From assembly GCA_951394045.1 (NCBI GenBank), contig OX595991.1:744001-808000 (forward strand): a DNA stretch of 64,000 nt, read 5' to 3'. Both the position numbers and the translations under genes were made by a program. This DNA is from Nitzschia sp. DOCU1. Lineage: Eukaryota; Bacillariophyta; Bacillariophyceae; Bacillariales; Bacillariaceae. Positions 63,496 through 64,000 of the stretch are shown here, in pieces (the first letter of the stretch is position 1; each line of letters starts with the position of its first letter). Below the pieces are notes generated by a model, which worked only from the letters and a program-made list of their open reading frames with translations, was not told the origin of the DNA and did not search any database.

Positions 63496-64000
63496 GAAGA
63501 CCGTCCATCGAGCTCTACAGACTGGGAGGCTTCGTTCAACTTTCCCAACGTACCCGGCAATCACTACGTACAAGGGACCGACCATGTTTCTGTGGGGTTG
63601 CTGTTGTACTCGGTATACCCCTCTACTCCAATGACAGAGGGAAGAGGCTACCGAGAGTCGCATTGCTGCCAGGCAAGGGAATGTTTTGTACGCAGACTTT
63701 GCTTGTATGGTATAGTCCTTGCTAGTGTCCGCAATACTACCAACTTTCTAATACTGTAATGTTGGCTGTGCGAAGAACGGAGTAAATTATTAGTGTTACC
63801 CCTCTGCCACCAGGTGGCAACTATCGCGCCGACGAGCGCCGAGCTGCTTCTGTAGAGTAGAGCAATACTGCGGCTGGCTGACACCCTACTACTATGCTAT
63901 GCTACTCTCTTCTTTGATTTATTCTAGATAGTCAGAGCTAATGCGGGCAGAGTAGTAGGGCAATACTGCACCAACTTGCTGCACCTGTCTGTGTTACCCG
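63496..64000. other. right-edge non-coding sequence
   Basis: 505 bases after the Trm5 stop. Minus-strand frames here are short and antisense to Trm5 or without protein character. No feature supported. Confidence 0.35.

Overview
The window is nuclear DNA of a photosynthetic stramenopile, most likely a pennate diatom such as Phaeodactylum tricornutum. The evidence is short GT-AG introns (61 to 111 bases) in a gene-dense layout, signal peptides ending just before a Phe (the diatom plastid bipartite presequence), a Ty1/copia element of diatom CoDi type, and a eukaryotic housekeeping set (NAA25, BCAS2/SPF27, CNOT9, Trm5, homogentisate dioxygenase, PXMP4). The species is inferred. Exon junctions were placed by hand from splice sites, phase and family homology.

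Layout. 1-2.5 kb: two MYND-finger genes (minus) and a membrane sulfotransferase (plus). 3.4-7.5 kb: NAA25 (four exons), convergent with the spliceosomal BCAS2/SPF27. 8.1-9.2 kb: FTR1-type iron permease. 10.7 kb: small unknown protein. 12.5-18.9 kb: CNOT9 (minus) divergent from an eight-exon ABCC-type transporter. 19.3-22.4 kb: an RRxS-rich protein convergent with homogentisate dioxygenase. 23.1-27 kb: a second sulfotransferase and a PXMP4-like gene, separated by a PIF/Harbinger-like terminal-inverted-repeat element. 27-31.3 kb: three neighbouring genes with plastid-type presequences (GNAT-like, alpha/beta-hydrolase-like, and a probable Tat-routed lumenal protein).

30.8-43.8 kb is a tandem duplication. 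One unit held the 3' part of the lumenal gene, a DOMON/copper monooxygenase gene, and the 5' part of an LRR receptor gene. The result is an intact lumenal gene, monooxygenase A, an LRR 5' relic fused to a lumenal 3' relic, monooxygenase B, and an intact LRR gene. A complete copia retrotransposon (33829-40555, two 349-bp LTRs that read as identical, CACAC target duplication) has inserted into the lumenal relic and splits it in two.

46.6-63.5 kb: a proteasome beta-6-like protein with a signal peptide; an FkbM/METTL24-like methyltransferase; a tail-to-tail pair of Fic plus RING proteins; a disordered protein; a large protein ending in SAP-like Cys-containing repeats; and a Trm5 tRNA methyltransferase.

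The most unusual system is the Fic-RING pair (49598-55202). One member keeps the full AMPylation motif HPFADGNGR next to a C3HC4 RING finger. Its inverted paralogue keeps the RING but has lost the Fic active site. This suggests a coupled AMPylation/ubiquitylation factor with a pseudo-Fic partner.
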